Positions 28,072 through 38,019 are shown, numbered from the stretch's first letter. The stretch is DNA of 64,000 nt from Nonlabens xylanidelens (GCF_002934445.1 NZ_PTJE01000001.1:124001-188000); one strand, 5' to 3'. The notes: a model not told the origin generated them from the letters alone. Program-made: numbers and translations.

Positions 28072-28626
28072 ATGACTGAAGAAATTAATTTTATACTAGA
28101 TAGCGCCAAGGAAAACATGGATAACGCTATCACACACTTAGAAAAAGAACTTTTAAGTATACGTGCAGGAAAAGCATCTCCTGCCATGTTAAGCACTGTA
28201 ATGGTAGACTACTACGGTAGCCAGACGCCCTTATCACAGGTAGCAAACGTTTCTACTCCAGACGCTCGTACGTTAACTATACAGCCGTGGGAAAAAGGTA
28301 TGATTACCGAAATTGAGAAGGGAATCATGTATGCTAACCTAGGTTTAAACCCTATGAATAACGGCGAGAGCGTTATCATAAACGTACCTGCTCTTACAGA
28401 AGAAAGACGTAAGGACCTTGCAAAACAAGCAAAAGCTGAAGGTGAGGAAGCAAAAATAGGTGTCCGTAACGACCGTAAGGTGGCTATGAATGATCTTAAG
28501 AAACTTGATATTTCTGAAGATTTACTTAAAAATGCTGAAGACGATGTGCAAAACTTAACTAACAAATATGTTGCTAAAATAGACGAGCATCTAGTTGTTA
28601 AGGAACAAGAGATTATGAAAGTATAA
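28072..28626 (+). CDS. frr: Ribosome recycling factor
   Basis: 184 aa from ATG 28072 (MTEEINF). A GTG three bases upstream is less likely. RRF splits post-termination ribosomes together with EF-G. Family features are the coiled three-helix-bundle segments EKELLSIRAGKASPAML, VDYYGSQTPLSQVANVS (around residue 45), TIQPWEKGMI, and LTEERRKDLAKQAKAEGEEAKI near 120. Length matches the usual 185 aa. It forms an operon with pyrH and is followed by a strong terminator. Confidence 0.97.
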   Translation: MTEEINFILDSAKENMDNAITHLEKELLSIRAGKASPAMLSTVMVDYYGSQTPLSQVANVSTPDARTLTIQPWEKGMITEIEKGIMYANLGLNPMNNGESVIINVPALTEERRKDLAKQAKAEGEEAKIGVRNDRKVAMNDLKKLDISEDLLKNAEDDVQNLTNKYVAKIDEHLVVKEQEIMKV

Positions 28627-28650
28627 TAGATTGCTATCTATTTAACAAAA

Positions 28651-28677
28651 CGCCAGTGTCACCACTGGCGTTTTTTT
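28651..28677 (+). terminator. Intrinsic terminator of pyrH-frr
   Basis: CGCCAGTG (28651-28658), loop TCAC and CACTGGCG (28663-28670) followed by seven T. Confidence 0.95.
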
Positions 28678-28757
28678 ACGCTCACAATATTCTCATAAGT
28701 ACCGTAGTTTTATAACTGTGCTTATTCTATTTTTAACCTTTCTAAGCAAATCATTTT

Positions 28758-30947
28758 ATGAAGTTAGTTTTTGGTATTTTTATTTTGCTTTTATCTATAG
28801 GTATGTTTGCACAACAGCAAAGTACCAGAGAGGCCGAGATGTTAATGACCAAGGTACTTATCTCTTCAAAAAAAAATGACCCTACTCATAAACTGAATTC
28901 CTATAAGTACGATGCTTATGAGAATCTTAAGGTTTCTGGAGATCCAGAAGCACTTACCGGACCAGGATATAAAAAAACAGAATTAAGGAAAACGCTTAAG
29001 AAAACCGGAGTCTTCTTTGCCGAAAAAACATCACAACACATTTATGATGACATAGAAGGCTACAAAGAGGTTATCACTGGGGCAAACATGCCTGGATTTG
29101 AAAAACCAGTCTACCCTATTTACAATATAGATTTTCAATCAGAAAATATATATGACAACACCTACATAATATTTGACCAAGAGTTTATAAGCCCACTTAA
29201 TGAAAAGGCTCCTTCTTTATATGATTTTAAAATAGAGAAAGACACGATAATTAATGACAGGCCTGTTTCTAAAATCATCTTTACTCCTAGATATAAGAAA
29301 GAAGCACAATTATTCTACGGCTCCTTATATATAGATCATCAAACTAATGGCGTAGCAAAGGCTGTTTTTAAAAAAACAGGCGATCTTAACATTATCGCAT
29401 ATCATGATTTTATTTATGACCCTACCACATCACTATGGTTCAACAGCTCTAGAAAACTCTATGTAAGAAAAGAGAAAACTAGAAAAGAATTAGAAATACT
29501 AGGTGCAAGACTAGAAGTAGGTATAGAAAAAAAAGTAGGTGATGATCAAAATGCTTCTGAAGAACTCTACCTTATAATAGAAGCCTTAAACTCCAATTTT
29601 AAAACCAATAAAGAAATTAATTACGGTAGAAAAGGTCTTAAAATAGAAGTACAGGACAGCGCTATAACACAACAAGAACAGTACTGGGATAAATACCGTG
29701 GAGATGACGCCTTTTCTACCACAGAGCTTGCTCGATTTATGGATCTAGACAGTATAGTCGCAGCGTCCAAAATCACTCGCAAGCTAGAAACTCTAGATAA
29801 ATTTAAGGTAGGTTATTTTCCTGTCAGCTTCTTTGATGTAGATTTAAAATACTTAGTTAAATTCAATGATTATGAAGCGTTTAGAATAGGTATAGGCGGG
29901 CAAACTAATGAAAAGTTAAGTGAAAAATTTAGGATTAATGGATACCTGGCCTACGGTACTAACGATGCTGTTTTTAAACATAAAATAGGAATAGGCTACC
30001 GTATTAACAAAGAAAAAAACACCTGGTTAAACATCTATAAACAAGATGATATCAACGAGTTTGCTGCAGAAAGTTTTCTGACAGATGCAAGGGTTTACTC
30101 TCTTTTTGAACCTAGATTAATCAACATACCTACCTTTTATTTATATAAACAGTATGGTATGTCTTTACAACAACGATTATTTCCATCTGTTATTAGTGAG
30201 GTTTCGCTTTCGCGAAAGCGAATCACCCAAACAACAAATTACCAATTTAACCCAACAGGAGATCCTTTTTCTGATTATGTATTATCAGAAATATCTCTAG
30301 GCGCTAGATGGAGTCCCGTAAGCGAGTTTATGCGCACGCCACAAGGTTATCAAGAAATAACAAGAGGTTACCCTATTTTAAGTGGGCAAATCACACAAGG
30401 AATAAAAGGCCTCGCAGAGAGTAACTTTAATTATCTTAAAGTTTCTGGAAAAGCAGAATACACCATAAATAGGCCCAATAAAACTAGTACCGATTTTATG
30501 ATAGAAGGTCATTACAGCGCTGGAGAAGTACCTTTAACACATTTGTATCACGCCTACCCTAACGCGCCTAATAAAGATGAGATCCTACAACGTTTTTCTG
30601 TAGCTGGTAGACGCAGTTTTGAAACCATGTATTTTAATGAGTTTTTCTCTGATAAACTTTTAATAGGACAGGTAAAACATAGGTTTGCTCCATTTAAGAT
30701 CTTCTCGTTTTTGCAACCAGAACTGGTATTGATATCAAAAGCCGCATGGGGCGATCTAGATAACGAGCAACGTCATGAAAACATAAGCTTTAACACCTTA
30801 GAAAAAGGTTATTTAGAGAGCGGTTTTGAATTAAATAAACTCATCTTTGGATTCGGTTTAAGTGCTAGTTACCGCTATGGAGCCTATCATTTACCTGATT
30901 TTGCAGACAACCTCGCCCTCAAGTTTACATTCTACCTAGAGCTATAA
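28758..30947 (+). CDS. DUF5686 family outer-membrane-associated protein
   Basis: 729 aa with a signal peptide (about 1-18, ending GMFAQ). The first half carries the conserved DUF5686 pattern: KLNSYKYDAYENLKV, a VKNIDFQ-like NIDFQSENIYDN and LYIDHQTNGVAKAVFKK. The second half is a predicted beta-barrel ending ALKFTFYLEL. Family members are abundant in Bacteroidota and localise to the outer membrane, but their function is not known. The N-terminal CarboxypepD_reg-like domain found in many relatives is missing or reduced here. A dispersed palindrome is inserted in frame at residues 483-488 (LSRKR) in the barrel. The downstream MMPL gene is 82 bp away on the same strand. Confidence 0.82.
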   Translation: MKLVFGIFILLLSIGMFAQQQSTREAEMLMTKVLISSKKNDPTHKLNSYKYDAYENLKVSGDPEALTGPGYKKTELRKTLKKTGVFFAEKTSQHIYDDIEGYKEVITGANMPGFEKPVYPIYNIDFQSENIYDNTYIIFDQEFISPLNEKAPSLYDFKIEKDTIINDRPVSKIIFTPRYKKEAQLFYGSLYIDHQTNGVAKAVFKKTGDLNIIAYHDFIYDPTTSLWFNSSRKLYVRKEKTRKELEILGARLEVGIEKKVGDDQNASEELYLIIEALNSNFKTNKEINYGRKGLKIEVQDSAITQQEQYWDKYRGDDAFSTTELARFMDLDSIVAASKITRKLETLDKFKVGYFPVSFFDVDLKYLVKFNDYEAFRIGIGGQTNEKLSEKFRINGYLAYGTNDAVFKHKIGIGYRINKEKNTWLNIYKQDDINEFAAESFLTDARVYSLFEPRLINIPTFYLYKQYGMSLQQRLFPSVISEVSLSRKRITQTTNYQFNPTGDPFSDYVLSEISLGARWSPVSEFMRTPQGYQEITRGYPILSGQITQGIKGLAESNFNYLKVSGKAEYTINRPNKTSTDFMIEGHYSAGEVPLTHLYHAYPNAPNKDEILQRFSVAGRRSFETMYFNEFFSDKLLIGQVKHRFAPFKIFSFLQPELVLISKAAWGDLDNEQRHENISFNTLEKGYLESGFELNKLIFGFGLSASYRYGAYHLPDFADNLALKFTFYLEL
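30205..30220. repeat. Dispersed palindrome, copy 8 (inside DUF5686 gene)
   Basis: Exact core CGCTTTCGCGAAAGCG, read in frame as VSLSRKRI within the barrel half of the DUF5686 protein. This is a different frame from the RFRES copies. Confidence 0.95.
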
Positions 30948-31003
30948 CAGTGTTTTAAGCATAATTAAGTCTTCATTCCTTATTTAATTACGTCTTTTAA
31001 AAG

Positions 31004-31011
31004 TACCTTTG
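31004..31011 (+). promoter_or_regulatory. Putative -7 element (TACCTTTG) of the MMPL gene
   Basis: Exact TAnnTTTG match 18 bp before the ATG at 31030. Confidence 0.55.
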
Positions 31012-31029
31012 CGCGCCTTAAATTGAGCC

Positions 31030-33420
31030 ATGCAAAAGTTATTTAGTTTTAGATTTTGGAATAGTATCGCTAGACTTATACTGCGCAATAGAGAAGTGAT
31101 TCTAGCCTTAATAGTTATCGCAACTATTGCACTAGCCTCACAATGGAAATACATGCAGTTTACTCATACAGAGGCTAACTTACTGCCTGATGACCATCCT
31201 GTTAATGAAGAATACAATAAATTTCTAGACAAATTTGGTGAAGAAGGAAATCTAATTATTCTAGGTGTTGAAAACAATAATCTTGACAACTACCAAAGGT
31301 TCAATGCCTGGAACGCACTTGCAGACTCTCTCGCAACATTTGAAGAAGTAGAGCTGGTCTTATCCACCTCTAACTTGCCTAACCTTACTAAAAACAGCGA
31401 TAACACAAAGTTTATAGTAGAACCTGTTCTTCAAGAACCTCTTAAAAACGATCAAGAATTAGCTGCATTTAAAAAGAAACTTTTTAATGAACTACCTTTT
31501 TATAAAAACCTAATCTACTCAGAAAATGATAGCGTTATACGCACCGCTGTTTATATAAAAAAGGATATCGTAAATACTATCCTGCGCAAGGATTTTATAA
31601 TCGATAAATTTCAACCTGTTCTAGATCAATATGCTAGCGATAATCAGCTAGACATTAAAGTGTCTGGTATGCCGTACATAAGAACTCTTAACTCTCAAAA
31701 CATAGTAGACGAGATAGGAATGTTTTTACTGGCCGCTCTAGCTATTACTTCTGGTATTTTCTTCTTTTTCTTTAGATCCTGGCGCGCTACTTTTATCTCC
31801 ATAGTAACCGTTGTTATAGGTGTGATGTGGGCTTTTGGTATCTTAGGCTGGATAGGTTATGAGATTACCGTGCTTACCGCATTAATACCACCGCTTATTA
31901 TCGTAATCGGGATTCCTAACTGTATATTCTTAATCAATAAGTACCAGCAAGAAATCAAGAAACACGGTAACCAGGCAAAATCTTTACAGCGCGTAATTAC
32001 TAAAGTCGGTAACGCCACTTTAATGACCAACCTAACCACTGCCAGTGGATTTGCGACATTTATCTTTACACAAAGTAAATTGTTAGTAGAATTCGGTGTA
32101 GTAGCAAGTATATGTATTATCGCCATATTCTTACTTAGTTTAATGATCATACCCATCATTTATAGTTACCTCTCTATTCCTAAAGAACGTCACTTAAAAC
32201 ACTTAGGTAAAACATGGATCAACAAATTTGTAGACTGGAATGAACGCATGGTAAAAAAACAGCGCATTCCTATTTACATTACTAGTGTAGTAGTTCTTAT
32301 TTTAAGCTTTATAGGTATATATCAGATCAAAGTTTCTGGTAGTCTCATTGAAGACATGCCTAAAAGTATGCAGTTCTATAAAGACATTAAGTTTTTTGAA
32401 GAAAGCTTTGACGGTATCATGCCATTAGAAATACTTGTCGAGAGTAAAAATGAAAAAGTAACTTCCTTAAAGACACTTAAAAGACTTAATAAACTAGAAG
32501 AACACATTATTGAGACTCCAGAACTGTCCAGACCTATGTCCATTGTATCTGCTGTAAAATTTAGCAAACAGGCACATTATGGTGGCGATCCAGAGTACTT
32601 TGACCTACCATCTACTTATGATGCAGTTACTATGTCTAAGCTGGTAAAGAAAAGCTCTAACGACATCTCTCTAATGAAAAGCTTTGTAGACAGCACCGGA
32701 CAAAATGCTCGCATCACCACATTCATGAAAGATATGGGAACTGATCGCATGGAACGTGTAGAAGAAAACCTAAGAGAGAAAATTAAAACCATATTCCCAG
32801 AAGAACGTTATGAAGTAACCCTAACTGGTAAAGCACTTGTTTTCCAAAAAGGGACCAACTACCTTATCAACAATCTTATTCTATCCCTATCACTTGCAAT
32901 CGTGCTTATAGCCGTATTCATGGCATGGATGTTCAAGTCTCTACGCATGATTTTTGTGTCACTCGTTCCTAACTTGTTGCCATTATTAATTACTGCTGGA
33001 CTTATGGGCTACTTAGGCGTACCTATTAAACCATCTACTATACTTGTATTCTCCATCGCATTTGGAATATCAGTGGACGACACGATACACTTTCTGGCAA
33101 AATACCGTCAGGAATTGATCGCAAACGACTGGAAGATTAAAAAGTCAGTTTATGGCGCCTTAAAAGAAACCGGTGTGAGTATGTTTTACACATCTATCGT
33201 TTTATTCTTTGGCTTCTTGACTTTTACCGCATCCAGCTTTGGTGGTACCGTAGCGTTAGGTGCTTTGGTAAGTGCTACTTTACTTTTTGCAATGGCAGCA
33301 AACTTATTATTACTACCTAGTATGTTGCTTTCATTAGAAAAAAGTATTGCAAATGAGCGCACCTTTAAAAAACCAGCGATTCCATTAATCGCACAAGATA
33401 CAGATGGTATAGAAGAGTAG
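31030..33420 (+). CDS. MMPL/RND-superfamily exporter
   Basis: 796-aa inner-membrane exporter of the predicted RND superfamily (COG1033). It has two repeats, each an extracytoplasmic domain and a six-helix bundle. The first membrane helix is near residues 25-45 and the first bundle runs about 225-400. A second extracytoplasmic domain covers about 420-610, and the second bundle contains the family motif FGISVDDTIHFLAKYR near 680, whose paired aspartates carry protons in RND pumps. Substrates of relatives are lipids or hopanoids, but none is known here. No membrane-fusion protein or outer-membrane channel is adjacent. Confidence 0.9.
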   Translation: MQKLFSFRFWNSIARLILRNREVILALIVIATIALASQWKYMQFTHTEANLLPDDHPVNEEYNKFLDKFGEEGNLIILGVENNNLDNYQRFNAWNALADSLATFEEVELVLSTSNLPNLTKNSDNTKFIVEPVLQEPLKNDQELAAFKKKLFNELPFYKNLIYSENDSVIRTAVYIKKDIVNTILRKDFIIDKFQPVLDQYASDNQLDIKVSGMPYIRTLNSQNIVDEIGMFLLAALAITSGIFFFFFRSWRATFISIVTVVIGVMWAFGILGWIGYEITVLTALIPPLIIVIGIPNCIFLINKYQQEIKKHGNQAKSLQRVITKVGNATLMTNLTTASGFATFIFTQSKLLVEFGVVASICIIAIFLLSLMIIPIIYSYLSIPKERHLKHLGKTWINKFVDWNERMVKKQRIPIYITSVVVLILSFIGIYQIKVSGSLIEDMPKSMQFYKDIKFFEESFDGIMPLEILVESKNEKVTSLKTLKRLNKLEEHIIETPELSRPMSIVSAVKFSKQAHYGGDPEYFDLPSTYDAVTMSKLVKKSSNDISLMKSFVDSTGQNARITTFMKDMGTDRMERVEENLREKIKTIFPEERYEVTLTGKALVFQKGTNYLINNLILSLSLAIVLIAVFMAWMFKSLRMIFVSLVPNLLPLLITAGLMGYLGVPIKPSTILVFSIAFGISVDDTIHFLAKYRQELIANDWKIKKSVYGALKETGVSMFYTSIVLFFGFLTFTASSFGGTVALGALVSATLLFAMAANLLLLPSMLLSLEKSIANERTFKKPAIPLIAQDTDGIEE

Positions 33421-33431
33421 GATTTTAGTTC

Positions 33432-33447
33432 CGCTTTCGCGAAAGCG
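33432..33447. repeat. Dispersed palindrome, copy 9
   Basis: Exact core with left flank GTTC and right flank AGAT, 11 bp after the MMPL stop codon and 41 bp before the asnS -33 element. Confidence 0.95.
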
Positions 33448-33487
33448 AGATAAACACCAACACCATCACATTTACAATCATTATTAA

Positions 33488-33518
33488 TTGTGCTTACGGC
33501 CCATAAAAATTATATTTG
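33488..33518 (+). promoter_or_regulatory. Putative promoter of asnS
   Basis: TTG at 33488-33490, 20-bp spacer, then TATATTTG at 33511-33518, the best complete match in the window to the Bacteroidota -33/-7 promoter. The start codon is 26 bp further on. Confidence 0.65.
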
Positions 33519-33544
33519 CCGTACTGAATTCATCAAGTAAACCA

Positions 33545-34993
33545 ATGAAAAGAATAGCAGCAATACTCCAGTCTGATCCTAGTATGATCGAGATAACCGT
33601 AAAAGGATGGGTACGTAGTTTTAGAAACGATAGATTTATAGCATTAAACGATGGGTCTACCATACATAACTTACAAGCAGTAATAGAGCCGGAAAATTAT
33701 GATCGTGATCTTCTAGATCAAATTAATGTTGCCGCAGCAGTTGCTGTAACAGGTACACTTACAGAGAGTGCAGGTTCTGGACAGCGCATAGAATTACAGG
33801 CTACTAAAATAGAAATACTTGCCACTGCAGACCCTGAAGAGGTGAAGAAAACTATATTATCGCCTAAGAAGCATAATCTAGAAACCTTAAGAGAACAAGC
33901 GCATTTACGTGTGCGTACTAACACCTTCGGCGCAGTGATGCGTGTGAGAGCAGCACTATCTTTTGCGGTACACAAATATTTTCAAGAACAAGGATTTTAT
34001 CAGGCGCATACACCTATAATTACAGGTAGTGACGCAGAAGGTGCTGGAGAAATGTTCCGCATTTCTACGTTAGATCCTAAGAATCCGCCGCTGGATGAAG
34101 AAGGAAACATAGATTACAAACAAGACTTCTTTGAGAAGGAATCAAACCTTACTGTTTCTGGTCAGTTAGAAGCCGAAACGTATGCTATGGGATTAGGTCA
34201 GGTATACACCTTTGGCCCGACTTTTAGAGCAGAAAATTCTAATACATCTCGTCACCTTGCAGAATTCTGGATGATAGAGCCTGAGGTTGCATTTAACGAT
34301 CTAGATGCTAACATGGACCTAGCAGAAGGTTTCTTAAAATCTGTTATTGATTATGCATTAGAAAATTGTGCAGATGATATTGCATTTTTAGAAAAAAGAC
34401 AAGCCGACGAAGACAAACAAAAGCCAGCTGCAGAACGTAGTCCAATGCCACTACGTGAGAAGCTAGAGTTTATAGGTAAGAATAACTTTAAACGTGTTTC
34501 TTATACGGAAGCTATTGATATTCTTAGAAATTCTAAGCCTAACAAAAAGAAGAAATTCAAATATCCTATTAATGAATGGGGTGCAGACTTACAGTCAGAA
34601 CACGAGCGTTACTTAGTAGAAAAGCACTTTGAATGTCCTGTAATTCTTTTTGATTATCCTGCAAAAATTAAAGCATTCTACATGCGCCTTAATGATAAGG
34701 ATGCAAACGGAAATGAAACGGTAAGAGCCATGGACATCCTTTTCCCTGGAATAGGTGAAATGGTAGGTGGATCACAACGTGAAGAGCGTTATGATGTCTT
34801 AAAACAGAAAATGACCGACATGGAAATCTCTGAAGAAGAACTAGGATGGTATCTAGAGATGCGCAAATTCGGTAGTGTGGTACATAGTGGTTTTGGACTA
34901 GGGTTTGAACGTCTCGTAATGTTTGTAACTGGTATGGGTAACATAAGAGATGTAATTCCTTATCCACGTACTCCTGGAAATGCTGAATTTTAA
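33545..34993 (+). CDS. asnS: Asparagine-tRNA ligase
   Basis: 482-aa class IIb aminoacyl-tRNA synthetase, starting at ATG 33545 (MKRIAAIL). The upstream extension of the frame lies inside the promoter. An N-terminal OB-fold anticodon-binding domain (VKGWVRSFRNDRFIALNDGS) is followed by the catalytic domain with motif 2 (TFRAENSNTSRHLAEFWMIEPE, quoted as FRAENSNTSRHLAEFWM) and motif 3 (GFGLGFERLVMFVTGM) near the C-terminus. SRHLAEFWMIEPE favours Asn over Asp specificity. The length is as expected. A long palindromic terminator follows. Confidence 0.97.
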   Translation: MKRIAAILQSDPSMIEITVKGWVRSFRNDRFIALNDGSTIHNLQAVIEPENYDRDLLDQINVAAAVAVTGTLTESAGSGQRIELQATKIEILATADPEEVKKTILSPKKHNLETLREQAHLRVRTNTFGAVMRVRAALSFAVHKYFQEQGFYQAHTPIITGSDAEGAGEMFRISTLDPKNPPLDEEGNIDYKQDFFEKESNLTVSGQLEAETYAMGLGQVYTFGPTFRAENSNTSRHLAEFWMIEPEVAFNDLDANMDLAEGFLKSVIDYALENCADDIAFLEKRQADEDKQKPAAERSPMPLREKLEFIGKNNFKRVSYTEAIDILRNSKPNKKKKFKYPINEWGADLQSEHERYLVEKHFECPVILFDYPAKIKAFYMRLNDKDANGNETVRAMDILFPGIGEMVGGSQREERYDVLKQKMTDMEISEEELGWYLEMRKFGSVVHSGFGLGFERLVMFVTGMGNIRDVIPYPRTPGNAEF

Positions 34994-35010
34994 ATAGCAT
35001 AAAGATTAAT

Positions 35011-35047
35011 AAAAGTCCCGATTTCTAATTTAGAAATCGGGACTTTT
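35011..35047 (+). terminator. Intrinsic terminator of asnS
   Basis: Arms of 18 bp at 35011-35028 and 35030-35047 are exact inverted repeats around one central base, with a GC-rich part GTCCCGATTTC / GAAATCGGGAC and a terminal T run. Confidence 0.93.
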
Positions 35048-35158
35048 TAATTAAAGCAAGTATTTAAAAGCAACATGATCTATGATTACTTATAATTTTA
35101 ACAACTTTAGCACTTATCAAATAGGCTTTTAGTATTTTTACATAGTTAGAAAACAAAC

Positions 35159-36616
35159 ATGCTTAAACAGTCTTTAAATTTTAAATTATCTCAGAAGTTA
35201 TCTCCTCAACAAATACAGTTGATGAAGTTGATACAATTGCCTACACAGGCTTTTGAACAACGTGTAAAATCTGAACTAGAAGAAAACCCTGCTCTAGACA
35301 GCGGAAAGGAAAAGTCTGAAGACGAGTACGACGAGTATTCTAATCAAGATGACTATGACGACGGTAATGAAACTATAGAAACCGACATCAATGTTGATGA
35401 TTATTTAAGTGATGACGATGTTCCCGAATACCGCACAAAAGTAAATAACTACAGTGCTGACGACGACGATAAAAGCGTTCCATATGCAGCTGGTAAGTCC
35501 TTTACACAAACCCTAGTAGAGCAATTAAACACTAGAAGACTAAGTGAGCAACATAGAGCAATAGCAGAGTTTCTAGTGGGTAGTATAGACGGTAGTGGTT
35601 ACATAAGAAGATCTATTGAAGACATTGCAGACGATCTTGCTTTTACTATGAACATATATACCGATGTTGAAGAGGTAGAAAAAGTTCTAGAAGTAGTTCA
35701 TGATCTAGATCCTGCAGGTGTAGGAGCTAGAAGCCTGCAAGAATGTTTACTACTGCAATTAAAACGCAAAACAAAATCAGAGAGTAATGAACTAGCCATA
35801 AAGTTGATTAGAGATTACTTTGACGCATTTAGTAAAAAGCATTATTCTAAAATAATGACTAAATACGATATCAATGAAGAAGAATTACGTGACGCTATCG
35901 ATGACATTGAGCATTTAAATCCAAAACCAGGAGGATCTTACACTGGTGGAAGTACAAGAATAGTAGAACAAGTAGTACCAGATTTTAATATTAGAATTAA
36001 AGATGGCGTCCTAGAATTAACTCTTAATGGTCGTAATGCTCCAGAATTACATGTTTCTAGAGATTACTCTAACATGTTACGAGGTTATAAAGAAGCCAAA
36101 GAAAAGACCAAATCTCAAAAAGATGCGGTTATGTTTATTAAACAGAAATTAGATGGTGCAAAGTGGTTTATAGACGCGATAAAACAACGTCAGGAAACAC
36201 TTTTTGTAACCATGTCTACGATTATGCATTATCAAGAGGAATATTTCCTTACAGGTGATGAACGTAATTTAAAACCAATGATCTTAAAAGATATCGCAGA
36301 TAAGATCAACATGGATGTATCTACAGTTTCAAGAGTTGCAAATTCTAAATATGTAGACACACCATATGGTACTAAATTGATTAAAGAATTTTTCTCAGAA
36401 TCAATGACTAATTCTGATGGTGAAGAGGTTTCTACAAGAGAGATAAAGAAAATTCTAGAAACAGTTATAGGAGAAGAAAGTAAGAAAAAACCCCTTACTG
36501 ATCAAAAACTAGCTGAATTGCTAAAAGAAAAAGGGTACCCTATTGCACGTAGAACTGTTGCAAAATACAGAGAACAACTAGACATACCAGTAGCAAGGTT
36601 AAGAAAAGAGATCTAG
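35159..36616 (+). CDS. rpoN: RNA polymerase sigma-54 factor
   Basis: 485 aa. Region I (KLSPQQIQLMKLIQLPTQAF) is the activator-interacting, glutamine/leucine-rich segment at residues 13-40. An acidic region II lies around 45-110, rich in Asp and Glu. The core-binding domain follows. Near 400 is the helix-turn-helix (MDVSTVSRVANSKYVDTPYG), and the RpoN box ARRTVAKYRE sits near residue 463. Sigma-54 recognises -24/-12 promoters and needs an AAA+ enhancer-binding activator; none is encoded in this window. The next gene begins 6 bp downstream. Confidence 0.97.
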   Translation: MLKQSLNFKLSQKLSPQQIQLMKLIQLPTQAFEQRVKSELEENPALDSGKEKSEDEYDEYSNQDDYDDGNETIETDINVDDYLSDDDVPEYRTKVNNYSADDDDKSVPYAAGKSFTQTLVEQLNTRRLSEQHRAIAEFLVGSIDGSGYIRRSIEDIADDLAFTMNIYTDVEEVEKVLEVVHDLDPAGVGARSLQECLLLQLKRKTKSESNELAIKLIRDYFDAFSKKHYSKIMTKYDINEEELRDAIDDIEHLNPKPGGSYTGGSTRIVEQVVPDFNIRIKDGVLELTLNGRNAPELHVSRDYSNMLRGYKEAKEKTKSQKDAVMFIKQKLDGAKWFIDAIKQRQETLFVTMSTIMHYQEEYFLTGDERNLKPMILKDIADKINMDVSTVSRVANSKYVDTPYGTKLIKEFFSESMTNSDGEEVSTREIKKILETVIGEESKKKPLTDQKLAELLKEKGYPIARRTVAKYREQLDIPVARLRKEI

Positions 36617-36622
36617 AATCTT

Positions 36623-37228
36623 ATGAAGTGGTTTCTCACACTATGGAGCTATATAGTAAATCCTATATTCATTCCTTCCTTAGTATCGTTATGGTATTTT
36701 AACTTCAGTTATTACAGTGATGCTGACAGTGTCAAATTACAACTGTATTTAATTGTAATTCTTACCGCTGCTATACCGTTATTTACCTATAGCATATTGA
36801 AGGTCTTAGGAATTGTAAAAAGTGTACATCTATCTACTACTGGTGAGAGAATAACACCTTTAATTGTGTATGCTATTTTACTGATCATGCTATTGAGAAC
36901 CGCTTTTGTCAACGGTTTACACCTATCTTTATACAACTTCTTTTTAGGTACTTTAATTGCCACAATAGTAGCCACAATACTCACATCTATTAGGTACAAA
37001 ATAAGCCTTCATTTAATGGCTACAGGTGGCACATTAGGCTTTTTAATAATGCTATCTTATACTTTAGGAATTAATCTACTCATAGAAATTGCAGCGCTAG
37101 GCATTATTTCTGGTCTTACAGCTACATCTCGATTAAGCATGAAGGCACATAATAGCCATCAGCTAATATTTGGGTTTCTATTAGGACTCTTAAGTCAGGT
37201 ATTAGCATTTAGTTATATGACGACATAA
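36623..37228 (+). CDS. PAP2-like integral membrane protein
   Basis: 201 aa with about six hydrophobic helices. Late motifs resemble the PAP2 phosphatase family: SLHLMATGG near residue 132 at the place of motif C2, and SRLSMKAHNSHQ near 170 matching SRx5Hx3 of motif C3, but with Gln where the usual aspartate sits. The first PAP2 motif (KxxxxxxRP) is not clear. It may be a lipid phosphatase-related protein of the Bacteroidota subgroup with reduced motifs; enzymatic activity is uncertain. It starts 6 bp after rpoN, so the two are co-transcribed. Confidence 0.65.
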   Translation: MKWFLTLWSYIVNPIFIPSLVSLWYFNFSYYSDADSVKLQLYLIVILTAAIPLFTYSILKVLGIVKSVHLSTTGERITPLIVYAILLIMLLRTAFVNGLHLSLYNFFLGTLIATIVATILTSIRYKISLHLMATGGTLGFLIMLSYTLGINLLIEIAALGIISGLTATSRLSMKAHNSHQLIFGFLLGLLSQVLAFSYMTT

Positions 37229-37244
37229 CCAAAGAATACTAAAG

Positions 37245-37955
37245 CTATAATAAGTAGAATTCAATTCCGAATTTTATCGGCTGTAGATTAACACGCTCTG
37301 TCCCTATTACTGCGTTATCGTCAAATAAAGTATTTAGATCGTATTGAACAAATGCGTTAAAACTACCATGACCTAAGGTCAATGTCGCAGCATATCTAAA
37401 TCTATTCAACTCTGGAATAGAAGTTTTCTTAACCGAAGAAACGTCATCTTTAAAGCTTGCTCTATGGGTGAACATGTAAGATAATTTCACACCGCTATAT
37501 ATACGCCAAAATGTAGTATTGGTAGCTGTAGAAGTACGCCATCTAAATTGTATAGGCATCTCTATTAAATTCGTGTAAAAACGATTTCTATCTACACTAT
37601 CCTCATCTTCAAGAATACTAAAAACTGTTGCTCCCGAAGGGTCTTCTCCAATGAACAAATTAGAATTATAGGAATTTGTAGAAAACCCAAGACCAACGCC
37701 TAAAGCCATATTACGTCGTTTATTTACCGGCATATCTCTAATAAAACCAAGACTTAAACCACCAGAAAATCCATTTTGAGAAAAAGAATCAGGCTCGTTA
37801 TTAATAAGGTTAAAAGATAAAGCTACATAAAATTGATCTTCTCTATAAAGCGAATCAACTACCGTAGGAATAGCATTTTCAGAACGTTTAACATCTTGAG
37901 CTCTTACAACTGTAAAAGCGGTTAAAAACAATAAAACAAGCAAAAATAATCTCAT
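37245..37955 (-). CDS. Outer-membrane beta-barrel protein (PorT/porin-like)
   Basis: 236 aa. Signal peptide about 1-19 (ending VVRAQ). The mature protein shows barrel strands such as FYVALSFNLIN, GLSLGFIRDMPV, NMALGVGLGFST, TNLIEMPIQFRWR, YSGVKLSYMFTH and FNAFVQYDLN, ending IKFGIEFYLL. The pattern IEMPIQFRWR is typical of the small 8-stranded PF13568-type barrels that include PorT of the type IX secretion system. PorT identity is possible but not proven. A terminator separates it from the ExbB/ExbD operon upstream on the same strand. Confidence 0.7.
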   Translation of the reverse strand: MRLFLLVLLFLTAFTVVRAQDVKRSENAIPTVVDSLYREDQFYVALSFNLINNEPDSFSQNGFSGGLSLGFIRDMPVNKRRNMALGVGLGFSTNSYNSNLFIGEDPSGATVFSILEDEDSVDRNRFYTNLIEMPIQFRWRTSTATNTTFWRIYSGVKLSYMFTHRASFKDDVSSVKKTSIPELNRFRYAATLTLGHGSFNAFVQYDLNTLFDDNAVIGTERVNLQPIKFGIEFYLL

Positions 37956-37983
37956 AATGAAAAGATAAGGCCGTAAAGTTAAA

Positions 37984-38019
37984 GCAAAAAAATAGCCGCT
38001 CTAAAAAAGAACGGCTATT
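37984..38019 (-). terminator. Intrinsic terminator of the exbB-exbD operon
   Basis: On the minus strand AATAGCCGTTCT and AGAGCGGCTATT pair (one mismatch) around a T-rich loop, followed by a run of seven T and GC. It lies just past the last exbD stop codon (38044). Confidence 0.85.
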
